From NCBI GenBank assembly GCA_963669155.1, contig OZ022577.1, forward strand, positions 24,504,635 through 24,568,634: a stretch of 64,000 nt of DNA, in the 5' to 3' direction. The position numbers and the translations under genes are program-made. Below the pieces are notes generated by a model, which was not told the DNA's origin, did not search any database, and worked only from the letters and a program-made list of their open reading frames with translations. Within the stretch, counting starts at the first letter, position 1; the number at the start of each line of letters is the position of its first letter. Below are positions 1 to 10,141 of this stretch, piece by piece. This DNA comes from Arbacia lixula. Lineage: Eukaryota > Echinodermata > Echinoidea > Arbacioida > Arbaciidae.

Positions 1-320
1 AAATAGAAGACTGATGAAATTCTAATTTCATTATAATATATCTTCCATTTTCATCAATAACCACATTTTTAATTTTTATATCTAAATTTGGAGAAATCAA
101 AACTAAAACCCCTTTACTATGATTTGTTCCATGACTAAATAATATTTGACCATTCCATTCTGATTTCCATTTTTCTTCAACCTCTACCGTACTATAGGTT
201 TCCTGTAAAAATGCTATGTTACTACCTTTATTTCTGCAAAATTCAAAAATGTTTTTTCTTTTATTTCTATCTCTTAACCCTCTGACATTTAAAGTTAATA
301 GAGTAAAATATGACCTTCTA
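1..320 (-). mobile_element. Tx1/L1-like LINE fragment, N-terminal endonuclease domain
   Basis: Read on the minus strand, about 300 bases translate without a stop into the start of an APE-type endonuclease of a non-LTR retrotransposon. Visible blocks are LTLNVRGLRD near the start, then NKRKNIF, IAFLQETY (the catalytic glutamate block of the family), WNGQILFSHG and SKGVLVLISP. The spacing of these blocks is that of the L1/Tx1 group. The fragment runs off the left edge of the window, so its state beyond base 1 is unknown. No start codon is certain; the frame opens around base 330. It probably belongs to the same broad LINE group as the reverse-transcriptase copies at 5.9-8.9 and 16.6-18.2 kb, but it shares no overlapping segment with them. 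Confidence 0.8.
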
Positions 321-830
321 TTGAAATTTAAACATCCTATCCCGCATATATAAATAAACATGAACAAGTGGCAGATTTGAATGTGAACAGGCAACTCTAC
401 ACTCCAAACAATCACGCACATTCACCAAACCACACCAAAGACACTCCCATTCATACCAGACACACGCATTCACCCAATACCAAGAGCATGTAGATACAAA
501 CACAAAAACATGTACACTATTCATCAAAAAGCACACAGCCATGTAATTAACCCACATACCTAACATAATGGCATAAACCTAGAGAGCTCCCTACCATTGT
601 GTTTAACAAATTCTATTAGGAAATATCTTGCAAATAACCTTATAAATAAAACATGTAAACAGTTGTTTGCAAAGTCATCAACCACCTGAAAATTTTACCC
701 AAGAAATATAGGAGAAGAGAAGAATTGAAAACTCTTATCTCCAAACCGCTTTTTCAAAAATTCAGTTTGTTTGGTTTTTCAGCTTTCTACATTGTATTGG
801 ATCTTAATGAAATGCATAGAAAAACATATA
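321..830. other. Unassigned AT-rich spacer
   Basis: I see no gene or clear repeat here. The only long open frame is on the minus strand, follows CA-rich DNA and has no recognisable domain. Confidence 0.5.
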
Positions 831-844
831 CATGTACATATACG

Positions 845-1260
845 AATACACACACACACATGTAAACGCACTAACGCACATAGGTTGCCCTTTTTTCAGA
901 TGTATCCCTCCCTTCCTTCTTTTTAATTTTCCTCTTAGACACACACACAAACACGTAAACACACACAATTTATGTCCAACTGCCAATAGTTTCGTAGGAT
1001 TCTCGACTGGTAATTTAAAAAAGAATTTAGTCAGACAATAACAAATTTTGAGTTCTTGTTAAGCATTTTAATCAATTCATTTAGCATGTTTAGGTTGTGG
1101 AGTTCGTAGTGAAGTGCCGTTTGGGTCGGGGTTTATATAAAATTGTATTGTTTCAGAGTTGATGTATTCACTAGTGCTTTGATTGAAATTATCTGCACCT
1201 TCCGAGCTCACAACAGGCAAACGTATCAGATAATTGATTCAGAACACACTAATGACCATT
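845..1260. repeat. Dispersed repeat family DR1, copy 1
   Basis: A CA-rich start is followed by a block containing GTTTCGTAGGATTCT, then TGGGTCGG, TTGTTTCAGAGTTGA and CACCTTC, ending with AACAACAGGCAAA-like sequence. The same ordered block recurs at 2640-2945, in shortened form near 4800-4915, and in interrupted form from 31722 to 33725. It has no coding capacity. It serves as a reference for empty insertion sites elsewhere in the window. Confidence 0.6.
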
Positions 1261-1625
1261 TTGCGAAGCTTTCTTACCAATTTATTTGGAATGGGATTTT
1301 CACTTTCCATCAAATTTTCTAAACATGTTTGTGCATCAGAAACTTATTTCAGAACACAACAGTATCCATTCTGTGTCACACCTGTCAATTCGTAAGGAAC
1401 TGCTATCATAGTGTCATTAAGAATGCATGATGCTTGTGGTAGAAAATAGGGTGTTACGTGATGCACAATGACCATTGTTGTGTTCTGCATTATCTGATAC
1501 ACACAAATGTATAGCTCCAAATTTGTCAGAAATTGAAAATCTCATTAAATATTCAGATGATATACTAAATGATGAAATATCACAAAACCAGCTTCTTAAA
1601 AATAACATCCCTTGACCTCACAATG
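1260..1625. repeat. Dispersed repeat related to 10.9-11.23 kb
   Basis: The block contains CAGAACACAACAGTATCCATT, then CACACCTGTCAA, TGCATGATGCTTGTGG, CAAATTTGTCAGAAA and AAATCTCATTA. The same order appears at 10900-11230. The middle part also resembles the centre of the TTAA element at 50.5-51.1 kb. Noncoding. Confidence 0.5.
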
Positions 1626-1913
1626 TATTAAATTCAGATTAATTCAAGTTGTAAATTATTTTGAATTCTTTTTCAAGTATCAAAACTTTCTTTCACATTT
1701 AGTACCTAGTCTCCTTTCTCTCCTTCCAACTCTTTCCTCTTTGATTTTCCTCTTGCTTATTCTCACTCTCTCTTATTCACGTAAACACAAACCCGTATAC
1801 TTTCCGTCCACATGCCTAGTTTCGTAGTGCACTGGTACTACATGACGGAACACAAAAATAGGTCTTAGAAGTCTTGAGGTTCACTTATTTATTTTGTGGC
1901 TCCTTGCCCACAG

Positions 1914-2635
1914 CAGAGAGGCGTTAGGAAGGAGAAACAACTCGAGCATAATATACTCAAACATCTGTATGGATACTAAAGCGTGCTAATGAATTTCCAA
2001 AGCATTCCACAATCACTGCACTGCTTTGATGTCCCAAGCTCAGCACCGACATTTAGCTGCTGTGACTTGGAAAGAAATATCTTTAATTCCCTGTTTTGTC
2101 TCTAGAAGCTGTGTTTCTTTTTACATTTTTTTTTCAATTTTCAAGAAAGTTGAGGGCAACACCACTTAAGATCCTGTACTCGGTTTCCTTCTTAAATAAT
2201 TGTTGAATGATGCACAAACGGAGATATAAGAAAATATTCTTACTTACATAATTAATAAATTTCTTCACCTCCCGGATTTTTCCGGAAATGTGGGGTTCAA
2301 TCATTATCAAAATTATATCCTAAGCTGTGTATTTTCATTAACACAGTTTGCGTGCATTTGCGGCAGCTGAGACATTTTACTAGAAAAAAAAACTATTTTT
2401 GTTCGCTGATATCTCTTTTCCTCACGAAAGTATTGATGCAATCCAACAGAACTGGACAAGCGAAATAAGACTCTACATTTCTTTTGTTCTCTCTGAGCAT
2501 CCGTTGCTACGCAATCCTGTTCGTTATTGTTAAAACACCTGAAAAGCACATGCTGAGACCACATACTTTTTCGGCGGTGCCACGCATGGGTTAAAAGAAA
2601 GAAAGTTGCTTCATATCCTTCCATAACACATCCCT
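1914..2635. mobile_element. hAT-like MITE, copy 1
   Basis: About 720 bp share end-to-end similarity, in opposite orientation, with the element at 18780-19505 and with the shorter one at 36267-36840. The left end reads CAGAGAGGCGTTAGGAAGGA and the right end CCTTCCATAACACATCCCT, which are imperfect inverted repeats of each other. No target-site duplication is visible for this copy. It has no transposase frame. Confidence 0.65.
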
Positions 2636-2639
2636 AAAC

Positions 2640-2945
2640 ACGGGTACAATTTCCGTCCACTACGTACTTGCCAAGTTTCGTAGGATTTTGGATTGGTATG
2701 TTAAAGGAAAAGTAGTCAAAATATGTCTTGATCAACGTTGTTTAGGTTTTTGCTAAGCCTCTTCAGTAATTCTTTTATATAATGGAATTTGTAGTGGAGG
2801 GTCGTTTTGCTTGGAGTTAATAAAATTTGGCATTGTTTCAGAGTTGAAATATTCACTTGTGTTCTCATAAAATTTATCTGCACCTTCTGGGTTAACAACA
2901 GGCAAAGAATTTTCTTGCGGATCATTAAATAGTGCATTGAAATTA
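2640..2945. repeat. Dispersed repeat family DR1, copy 2 (uninterrupted)
   Basis: This copy carries GTTTCGTAGGATTTTGG, TTGTTTCAGAGTTGAAAT and CACCTTCTGGGTTAACAACA, and ends with GGATCATTAAATAGTGCATT. The last string is an unoccupied TTAA site. In the homologous copy at 32.9-33.5 kb the same TTAA is split by a 556-bp element. Confidence 0.6.
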
Positions 2946-3002
2946 CTGTCATTTCAAGCAAGTAAAGGAAATACATGTACACGTATTTGCAGTGCACAGC
3001 CA

Positions 3003-3963
3003 AACGGCAGGCACCGGAAAATACGCTCATTTTATTTTCAGCGAGGTAGTCGTGACCTTCACTTGACCTCTCGAACCGCGGAAAACGTCTCCTTTTCAAA
3101 CTGCGATATCTTCATGAATATATCATATTTTCGTGCGCTTTCTTTTGTAACTGTATGTTGGAGGTCGACATTTACCAAGGGTGAAAAAACATTTCATTGA
3201 AACAGGCAGACAAATATTGCAAATTCGAGATAAATATGTGGTTCTAATACAAATTAAAAAAAAATAAAATAAACTCTATATTCCAATGTCAATCGCTTTT
3301 GAGCCCTAAACATTTAGAGATCATCTGAAGCGGAATTTATTGTACTTTATGGAGATACCATTATTTTTCAACCTCCCCCCATAGAAGGGTCAGCATCCAG
3401 CAAAACATCAACCATGTTCAAATCCAAAATGTCCACGATAATAACGAAATTCTACCGGCGATCCAAGGCGATCCAATCATAGTCCGCGGACTATGATTGA
3501 CTGGTTAGGATCGCTCACAACTTCGTCATATCTCGCTCATTCTGGATTTGAACATGGTTGATATTTTGCTGGATCCTGACCCTTCTATGGGGGGAGGTTG
3601 AAAAATAATGGTATCTCCATAAAGTACAATAAATTCCGCTTCAGATGATCTCTAAATATTAGGGGCTCAAAAGCGATTGACATTGAAATATAGAGTTTAT
3701 TTTCATTTTTTAAATTTTTATTAGAACCACATTATTTATCTCGAATTTTCAATATTTTTCTGCCTGTTTCAATGAAATGTTTTTTCACCCTTAGTAAATG
3801 TCGACCTCCAACATACAGTTACAAAAGAAAGTGTACAAAAATATGATATATTCATGGAGATATCGCAGTTTGAAAAGGAGACCTTTTTCGCGGTTCGAGA
3901 GGTAAAGCGAAGGTCACGACTACCGAGCTGAAAATAAAATCGTGTGTTTTCTGCTGCCTGCGG
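3003..3963. repeat. Large imperfect palindrome (foldback element)
   Basis: Two arms of roughly 480 bp are near reverse complements around a centre at 3486/3487. The innermost 26 bp (3474-3499) are a perfect palindrome, with core ATAGTCCGCGGACTAT. Matching landmarks are GAAGGGTCAGCATCCAGCAA on the left against TTGCTGGATCCTGACCCTTC on the right, and the long tract around TGAAACAGGCAGA on the left against TCTGCCTGTTTCA on the right. Short open frames on both strands simply mirror each other and are not genes. This is probably a foldback or MITE-type element, or a recent inverted duplication. Confidence 0.75.
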
Positions 3964-3967
3964 ACGA

Positions 3968-4362
3968 ATATCGGTTGCGAAGTCCGTATGATTTCTGAAA
4001 ATTCGCGTCACTTTGAAGACGAATAGCTCAAATGTTTTATTTTTGAGCCCAAACAAAACTGGAATCAAATTCTCCGCTGGAGTACCGGCTTTCCAAAGCT
4101 GTAACTGGTATTGCCGTTCAATTTGTAGAAGGGTCAGGATCCAGCAAAGTCTGGGAGCTTACGTATATATCGGTTGCGAAGTCCGTACGATTTCTAAAAT
4201 CTCGCGTCACTTTGAAGACGAATAGCTCAAATGTTTTATTTTTGAGCCCAAACAATATTGGAATCAGAATCTCCGCTGAAGTATTGGCTTTTTATAGCCG
4301 TAACTGTCGTTGCCGTACAATCCATAGAAGGGTCAGCATCCAGCAAGGTCTGAGAGCTTACA
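3968..4362 (+). repeat. Tandem repeat, two units of about 199 bp
   Basis: Unit one starts at 3968 and unit two at 4167, both with ATATCGGTTGCGAAGTCCGT. Each carries GTCACTTTGAAGACGAATAG and ends with the motif GAAGGGTCAG(G/C)ATCCAGCAA followed by a TCTG(G/A)GAGCTTAC tail. The end motif is also in both arms of the neighbouring palindrome, so the two structures share an origin. Noncoding. Confidence 0.75.
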
Positions 4363-5170
4363 TATTTCAAAAAAAAATTGAGGCCTGTTTTTGAAGGCAA
4401 ATAACATAAAAACTCCTTTGCGGATTTCGATAAAAACTAAAAATATTTATTAAGAAACATATAATCTCAATCCCTGTCTAAAAAAATCCTGATCAGTATG
4501 CTTACAGAAGACCTCAGCAAAAGATCTCGCGAGCATGTCAAATTCCTTCATAATCTACGTGCAGCAAAATCTGCGCGTGAGATTTCGCGAGACGAAAAAT
4601 AAAACGCTCACGATTTCTATAGAACGAGCGAGCGCTGCCGATTGACTGTGCATGGAAAACAGGTGAATGTTCATCTTAGAAACATAAAACAAAATGTCAA
4701 CATAAGTGCACCCACGTGTTTCGATGGGATTACATTTGCTCCAGAACGGACAAATTTGGACCTAAACATTTGTCTTGTATCAGATAACTAATATAGAACT
4801 CAACAATACCTAGTTTCGTAAATGGTGGTCGAGAAGTGTATTAACGTGTCTGGGTTTTTGTTAAGCTTTTTTATCAATTCATTTGAATTCTAGACTGTGC
4901 TCGGCAGTTTACTTCTCGGTAGTAGGTCGAGAGTAAAAAGGGATGAGTTGACTGTCGCTTGTAAAAAGACCACAAAAAAGGAGTTGAGAGAGGGAAAAAG
5001 GGGGTGGGGTGGAGAAGAGGGTGATTAAAGAGTGTTACAGAAGAGAGAAGACACCGAGAAAAATTATTTTGATTTTATGATGTAATATATTTATATATAT
5101 ATTTTGTATATGTATATTTGTACATGTATTATTTCACACATTTATATATACATATATATATAATATAATA
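4363..5170. other. Spacer with DR1 remnant, no gene
   Basis: Near 4500-4620 are short GC-rich inverted motifs around TCTCGCGAG. A shortened DR1-like block lies at 4800-4915 (CCTAGTTTCGTA, GGGTTTTTGTTAAGC). The rest is purine-rich or AT-rich DNA with TA runs at 5085-5170. No coding signal. Confidence 0.45.
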
Positions 5171-5310
5171 TTGATTGCTAGACTTCGAGTAGGTTTTATT
5201 TTTCTTTGTGTATCCCTCACTCCTTTTTCAAATTTCCAATTAATACACAGACATACACACAAAAACACAGCCACACAGACGCAGACACACATACACCCAC
5301 ACACACACTT

Positions 5311-5351
<41 letters not shown>

Positions 5352-5800
5352 AAGGTAGCCCTTTGCACGTAAACAAATAAGACTTTATTAATATCCTGCA
5401 GAATAAAAGAAAATGTAGGTAAGCCAATAGATTTTGAAACTGACTTAAAGCGGACAGTGTGACGTCATTTGAGAATAATTGTCCAGACAACTGGTTCCAA
5501 ACTATGCCGGTAGTGGAAGGAGTTGTGTTCACAGCGGGGACTCTACTTGGGATTGCCCGACACTGGCCCGATAGACAATGTCAGACCGGTATTAGTGATT
5601 TTGTTTAGAACCAGTTGTCTTGCCAACATACTCGGCACGACTTCGGTACTATATTCCGAGTAACTTTGGTTTTTCTCTGTGTATCCCTCGATTCCTCCTT
5701 TTGTAATTTCCCACTAATACATAAACACAGACACACACAGGCACACGCGCGTACACACACACACCCACACATACTTTCACATATATTTTATTATAAATGA
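5171..5800. repeat. CA microsatellites and a small inverted-repeat element
   Basis: A nearly pure CA tract lies at 5315-5344 and a second CA-rich tract at 5720-5785. Each follows a block containing TGTGTATCCCTC that also occurs near 895. Between them, AGACAACTGGTTCCAAAC near 5487 and GTTTAGAACCAGTTGTCT near 5605 form inverted repeats around about 100 bp. A related unit (GGTTCTAAACGGA... TGTTTAGAACCAGAAACC) lies at 27725-27895. The open frames here come from the CA repeat. Confidence 0.55.
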
Positions 5801-5939
5801 ATTGAGTTGATTTGAAATGATAAACGTGCTTACGTATGAGTGAGTGTGTGCATATATATGTATGTGGGTGTGTGGGTGTGGGAAATTATACTTCCTATTA
5901 CACCAGATCATGCTGGAGAAAGTGTAGGATTCTCAAATT

Positions 5940-8870
5940 TAGTCGACAATTTTATATAATAGGAAATCGTATTGGAAGATTAACAGCAGTCTATGTGATG
6001 ACAAAGATTTTGTAGAAGGTGTAAAAAACAAAATTTCTGAAATAGAGAGAAATTGGCGAAGTCAGATTAATAGTAAGCTTAAATTCTGGGAATTCATGAA
6101 AGTGAATACATCAAATGAAGTTTTCTCGTGAAAAGGCAAAACTGAGAAGATCTCATATTGGAAATCTTCAAAAAGAAATCAAAGACTTAGAACATAGATC
6201 GATGATTAATTTAAACAATACTATCCAGGAAGAAATCGATGTGAAAAAACAGGAATTGGAGAAATTATTCGATTACTCCCGTCAAGGGTTAAAAGTTCGC
6301 TCGAGAGCAGAATGGTCTGAAGAAGGAGAAAGAAATTCACCATATTTTTAACAACTACTGAAGTCAAATAAAAGAAAAAGTGTGATTAAGGAGATTTATG
6401 ATGAAAATAAAGAAATAGGAAGGGATAGCAAAGGGATTTTGAAGACTATCAAGGAGTTTTATGTCAATTCATATGCATGCAAAAATGTTGAAATTACAGA
6501 CAACATTGAAAATATATTCTTAAATGAAATTCCCAACTTACGTAAAGAAAATAAAGATTCATGTGAAGGCAAGGTAACATTGGACGAATGCTATCGCGCC
6601 GTTATAGAAATGAAAGGAAATAAGTCACCTGGTAATGATGGGTTTACTGCCGAGTTCTATTTTACGTTTTGGCCAGTTTTAGGTAAATTCATTGTGGAGG
6701 CCTTGAATGAAGGCTTTGACACAAAAATGTTATCTAATTCACAAAGACAAGGAGTAATTACAAGAAGGAATGCAAAGATAGTTTGGACATGAAAAAATTA
6801 TAGGCCGATAACTCTTTTAAATGTAGATTATAAAATATTATCAAAAGTATTAGCCAAAAGAGTTAAGGAGGCCTTAGGAGACATAATTTACTACGTTCAG
6901 GTTGGGTATGTTGAAGATCGCAATATTGGAGAGGCGGTGCGACTAACTGATGACATATTTTTTCAATCATTGTATCAACCAACAGGATTTCTAGTAGCAG
7001 TAGATTTCGCACAGACTTCTATTTAAAGCTTTAGGATATTTTGGGTTCGGTAAAGATCTGTGTTCTTGGATTAAGACCCTTTACAATAATGTAAGCAGTT
7101 GTGTTATGAATGAGAGGCACTCAACTGGATACTTTGAAGTTCAAAGAGGAGTAAGACAAGGTGACCCTTTGTCTCCATATATATTCGTAATAGCTATTGA
7201 ACTATTACCTCATTATATGCGGAATGACAAAAGCATTGAAGGAGTAAGATAAGAAATTAAACAAGTTTTGTATGCAGATGATATCACATTGTTTTTAAAT
7301 GATATGTCTTCAATTAATAGAGTTCATGAAGTTTTTAAAGATTTTGAGAAACTGAGTGGTTTGAAGATAAATATGGATCAAAAAAATATCATGTGGTTGG
7401 GAGAGGAAAGAGATAAGCCTGATTCTCCTCAGTTCGGGCATTGGGTACAACATATTAAAATTCTAGGGGTATATTTCGCACGGAATACTACAATAAAAGA
7501 GGATTTGCACTACAAGGAAATTCTAAGTAAGATAAAAAGATTAATTGGTTGGTGGAAACAAAGAGATTTAACAATGTTTGGTAAAATTAAACTTACTAAA
7601 ATGTATGTTTTTTTTTCAAAACTAAATTATGTTTCTTCTTTACTGACAGTTCCACGGAATGTTCTTAAAGAAATAGAAAAGATGTCTTTTTCTTTCATTT
7701 GGGGAGGGAGAGATAGGATAAAATGGAAAATACTCTATCAGGACTATGGCGTTGGAGGGCTGAAAGGTAACGAACTAAAGGGTATTTCTTAAGACACAGA
7801 GAATAATGTGAATCAAGCGTTTGCTCTATGGAGAAAAACATGCCGGCTGGAAAGTAACATTCGATTATTTTTTCAGATCATTGGGCGTAATTGTAATTTT
7901 GATACAGATAAAATGAATTTGAATGGCATACCAAAGTTTTAAATAGATATGTTAAAAGCCTGGCAAGAAATATATAAATGCAGACATTTGGGAGAAAATA
8001 AGATTAATCCAATAATTTTCAATAATAAATGTTCATGTCTAGGTAACAAAACTTTTTTTGACGATAAACTATTTGGAAAGAGTATAGTTAAAGCATCAGA
8101 TATTATTGATAGAGGTCACCTAAGACCAATTTCACATTTTTATAGGTTGGTTCTTACGTCTGAAAGCTTGTTAAAACTCAAACGATTTTTTTAATAATTA
8201 GAGACGAATGGGAGCAAAGCGATTTTATGGAAGTAGCTGTTGAATATTTTGAAATAGAACTGATGATATTTGGACAGATGGGTGTACGATTACTTCATAG
8301 AAGAATTTCAAAAAGATTACATACTGTGAGTCACGGATTGTTCCCGTCAATATAATCTTGGAATAAAGGAATTGAAAGAAACATTTATTAAGGTTAAACG
8401 GGCTTTGCTACGCAACAAACAAAGAGAGTTCCAATACAAATTATTACCTGGAGCTGTATATACAAAGAAGAAACTGTTTGAATTTGGCTTTGAGTCGGAT
8501 GACCTTTGTATCTTATGTAAACAAGAAGTTGAAACATACAAACATTTATTTCTTGAATGTCCACAAGTTAAAAAACTATGGCAGGAAATAGTTAAAAAGC
8601 TATATTTAACTGAAGTTCAGGAATACAATTGGAAATCAATTTTTATGGGGGTATGCGGCAGTACTGCTCGTATATCTGTAGTAAATTGTATCATATATGT
8701 AGTTAAATACATCGTTTTTATCTCTAGAAAACATTGGACTCTACAATCCGCACAGAAAGCAATAGATATGTTGAAAGATTACAGAGATGATGAATACAAG
8801 ATAGCCTTTCAAAGGGGAAAATAGGGAAAGAATACAGAAGTGGGAAGCAGTGGGTGCGTTTTTGCTTCAA
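5940..8870 (+). pseudogene. Tx1/L1-like LINE ORF2, dead copy (reverse transcriptase and C-terminal zinc motif)
   Basis: The plus strand encodes, in order, a region before the reverse transcriptase (about 5964-6350), RT blocks with GNKSPGNDGF, NYRPITLLNVDYKILSK, VAVDF, GVRQGDPLSPYIFVI and the catalytic YADD (7271-7282), a thumb/connector region (7290-7790), and a C-terminal motif CILCKQEVETYKHLFLEC with C-x2-C...H...C spacing (about 8506-8562). This is the layout of ORF2 in the Tx1/L1 group. The frame is broken by a shift near 6110, stop codons at 6349-6351 and 6790-6792, a small deletion near 7012 that removes the end of RT motif A, and further stops at 7250-7252, 7790-7792 and beyond. The endonuclease is missing, so the copy is 5'-truncated near 5.9 kb. 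The 3' end is vague and runs into GT-rich DNA. Confidence 0.9.
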
Positions 8871-9534
8871 TAGAGTTGAAGTTTTAGAGGTTTTCCTTCA
8901 TTTGCGAGCAATTAAACTGAAGACGGAGGCATACATGTGTGTGTGTTTGTATTTGTGGGAGGTTTTTTTTTGTGTGTGTCTTTGTGAGAGTATGTGAGGT
9001 GTGTGTGTGTGTGGGTGGGTGCGTGTTAAGCGTGGGTGAGTGTGTTTTCATATAACTTCCTCAAAATCATTGTGATTAAAAAGGATATTGTAAATGGAAA
9101 TAAAATGTATAATTTGAAATTTATATAATCTTGTCTATATTACTAGTCCTATAACTGTTAGAGAAAATGTTAAAGAATTTTTTATACATGGATTCAAGTT
9201 TATTCATTTTTTCGGATTTATATAATTTATGCTATTTTATAATCCAGTAAAACTGCTCATGAATGATAAAATGTAAAAAATGAACATTGAACTAACTATG
9301 AAAATGGAAATTTCATGGAATATATTATTGTCATATGCTATGAGGAAGAAATAAAATACGATGTAGAACAAAAAAGTTAAGTTTTCTATGTGGAATGTTT
9401 GTGCATTGATGTGTGTATGCTCTAATATAATCATATATATATATATATATATATTGTGAAAGAAATGAATGAAGAGAACAATGGTAGGCGTAGCTTAAAT
9501 CAAGGTTCCCCAGAGCTATATATATATATATATA

Positions 9535-9570
<36 letters not shown>

Positions 9571-9660
9571 AACTCTCATTTCAAGTTAAATCATTAATTT
9601 CAAATGAAGCTCATAAAGGGAATTACTTTTTAATGATAAGTTTATTACAATGAAGTATAC
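8871..9660. repeat. GT and TA microsatellite region
   Basis: Imperfect GT repeats lie at 8936-9030. AT and TA runs lie at 9433-9454 and 9518-9535, followed by a pure TG tract at about 9537-9569. Short open frames here are repeat artefacts. This lies just downstream of the P450 gene. Confidence 0.6.
9641..9646 (-). promoter_or_regulatory. Candidate poly(A) signal of the P450 gene
   Basis: AATAAA on the minus strand lies 317 nt downstream of the P450 stop codon. It is placed plausibly for a 3' UTR end. A hexamer alone in AT-rich DNA is weak evidence. Confidence 0.35.
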
Positions 9661-9962
9661 ACTGTTGTCCATCATTCAAAAGTCTATTTTGGTCGCCCTT
9701 GATTAATACAAGTGAAGGGGTTACGAGAACCAAGTCGAGAGTCAAAAGAAACCCATATAAGTACAAGAATTAATAATCCATTTTCAACGATTAATTTTCA
9801 CTCGAACGTACAAATTCTCTGAACATAGACGATTCTCAATTTAAACAAGATGAAGTTAACATAGACGATATAAGCGGGGGCATATCGGTCGAATTGATAC
9901 GGTTACATGCGTATTACAGGCAAATCGCATATCGAGCAGAGGATTGCTCAGGACATACAGGG

Positions 9963-10141
9963 TTAAGATCTTGGAGTAGCGCTTATTTCATAAGACGACG
10001 GCAGGTAGGTGAGACCGGGAATCCGCTTGATGCTGATTGGGGTTCCCTCGGGCAACCGCAGGGAGAATCGGTGCAGGAAATGCGTGAAGATGAGGAACAG
10101 CTCGGTTCGCGCAAGCTGCTCTCCTGCACACACACGGCGAC
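9963..10141 (-). CDS. P450 coding exon 4 (haem-binding end)
   Basis: It begins inside the haem motif and encodes RRVCAGEQLAR, then the helix L continuation ELFLIFTHFLHRF and the C-terminal beta segment, with the stop at 9963-9965. The acceptor is CTTCCAG|GTCGCC on the minus strand. A plus-strand open frame over the same bases is a shadow. Confidence 0.92.

Noticed and set aside
3474..3499. Perfect 26-bp palindrome as a possible protein-binding operator
   Set aside because: It is the centre of a much larger foldback structure, which explains it.
5134..5532. Open frame of 132 codons on the minus strand, Cys/Val-rich
   Set aside because: It is the translation of a CA/GT microsatellite.
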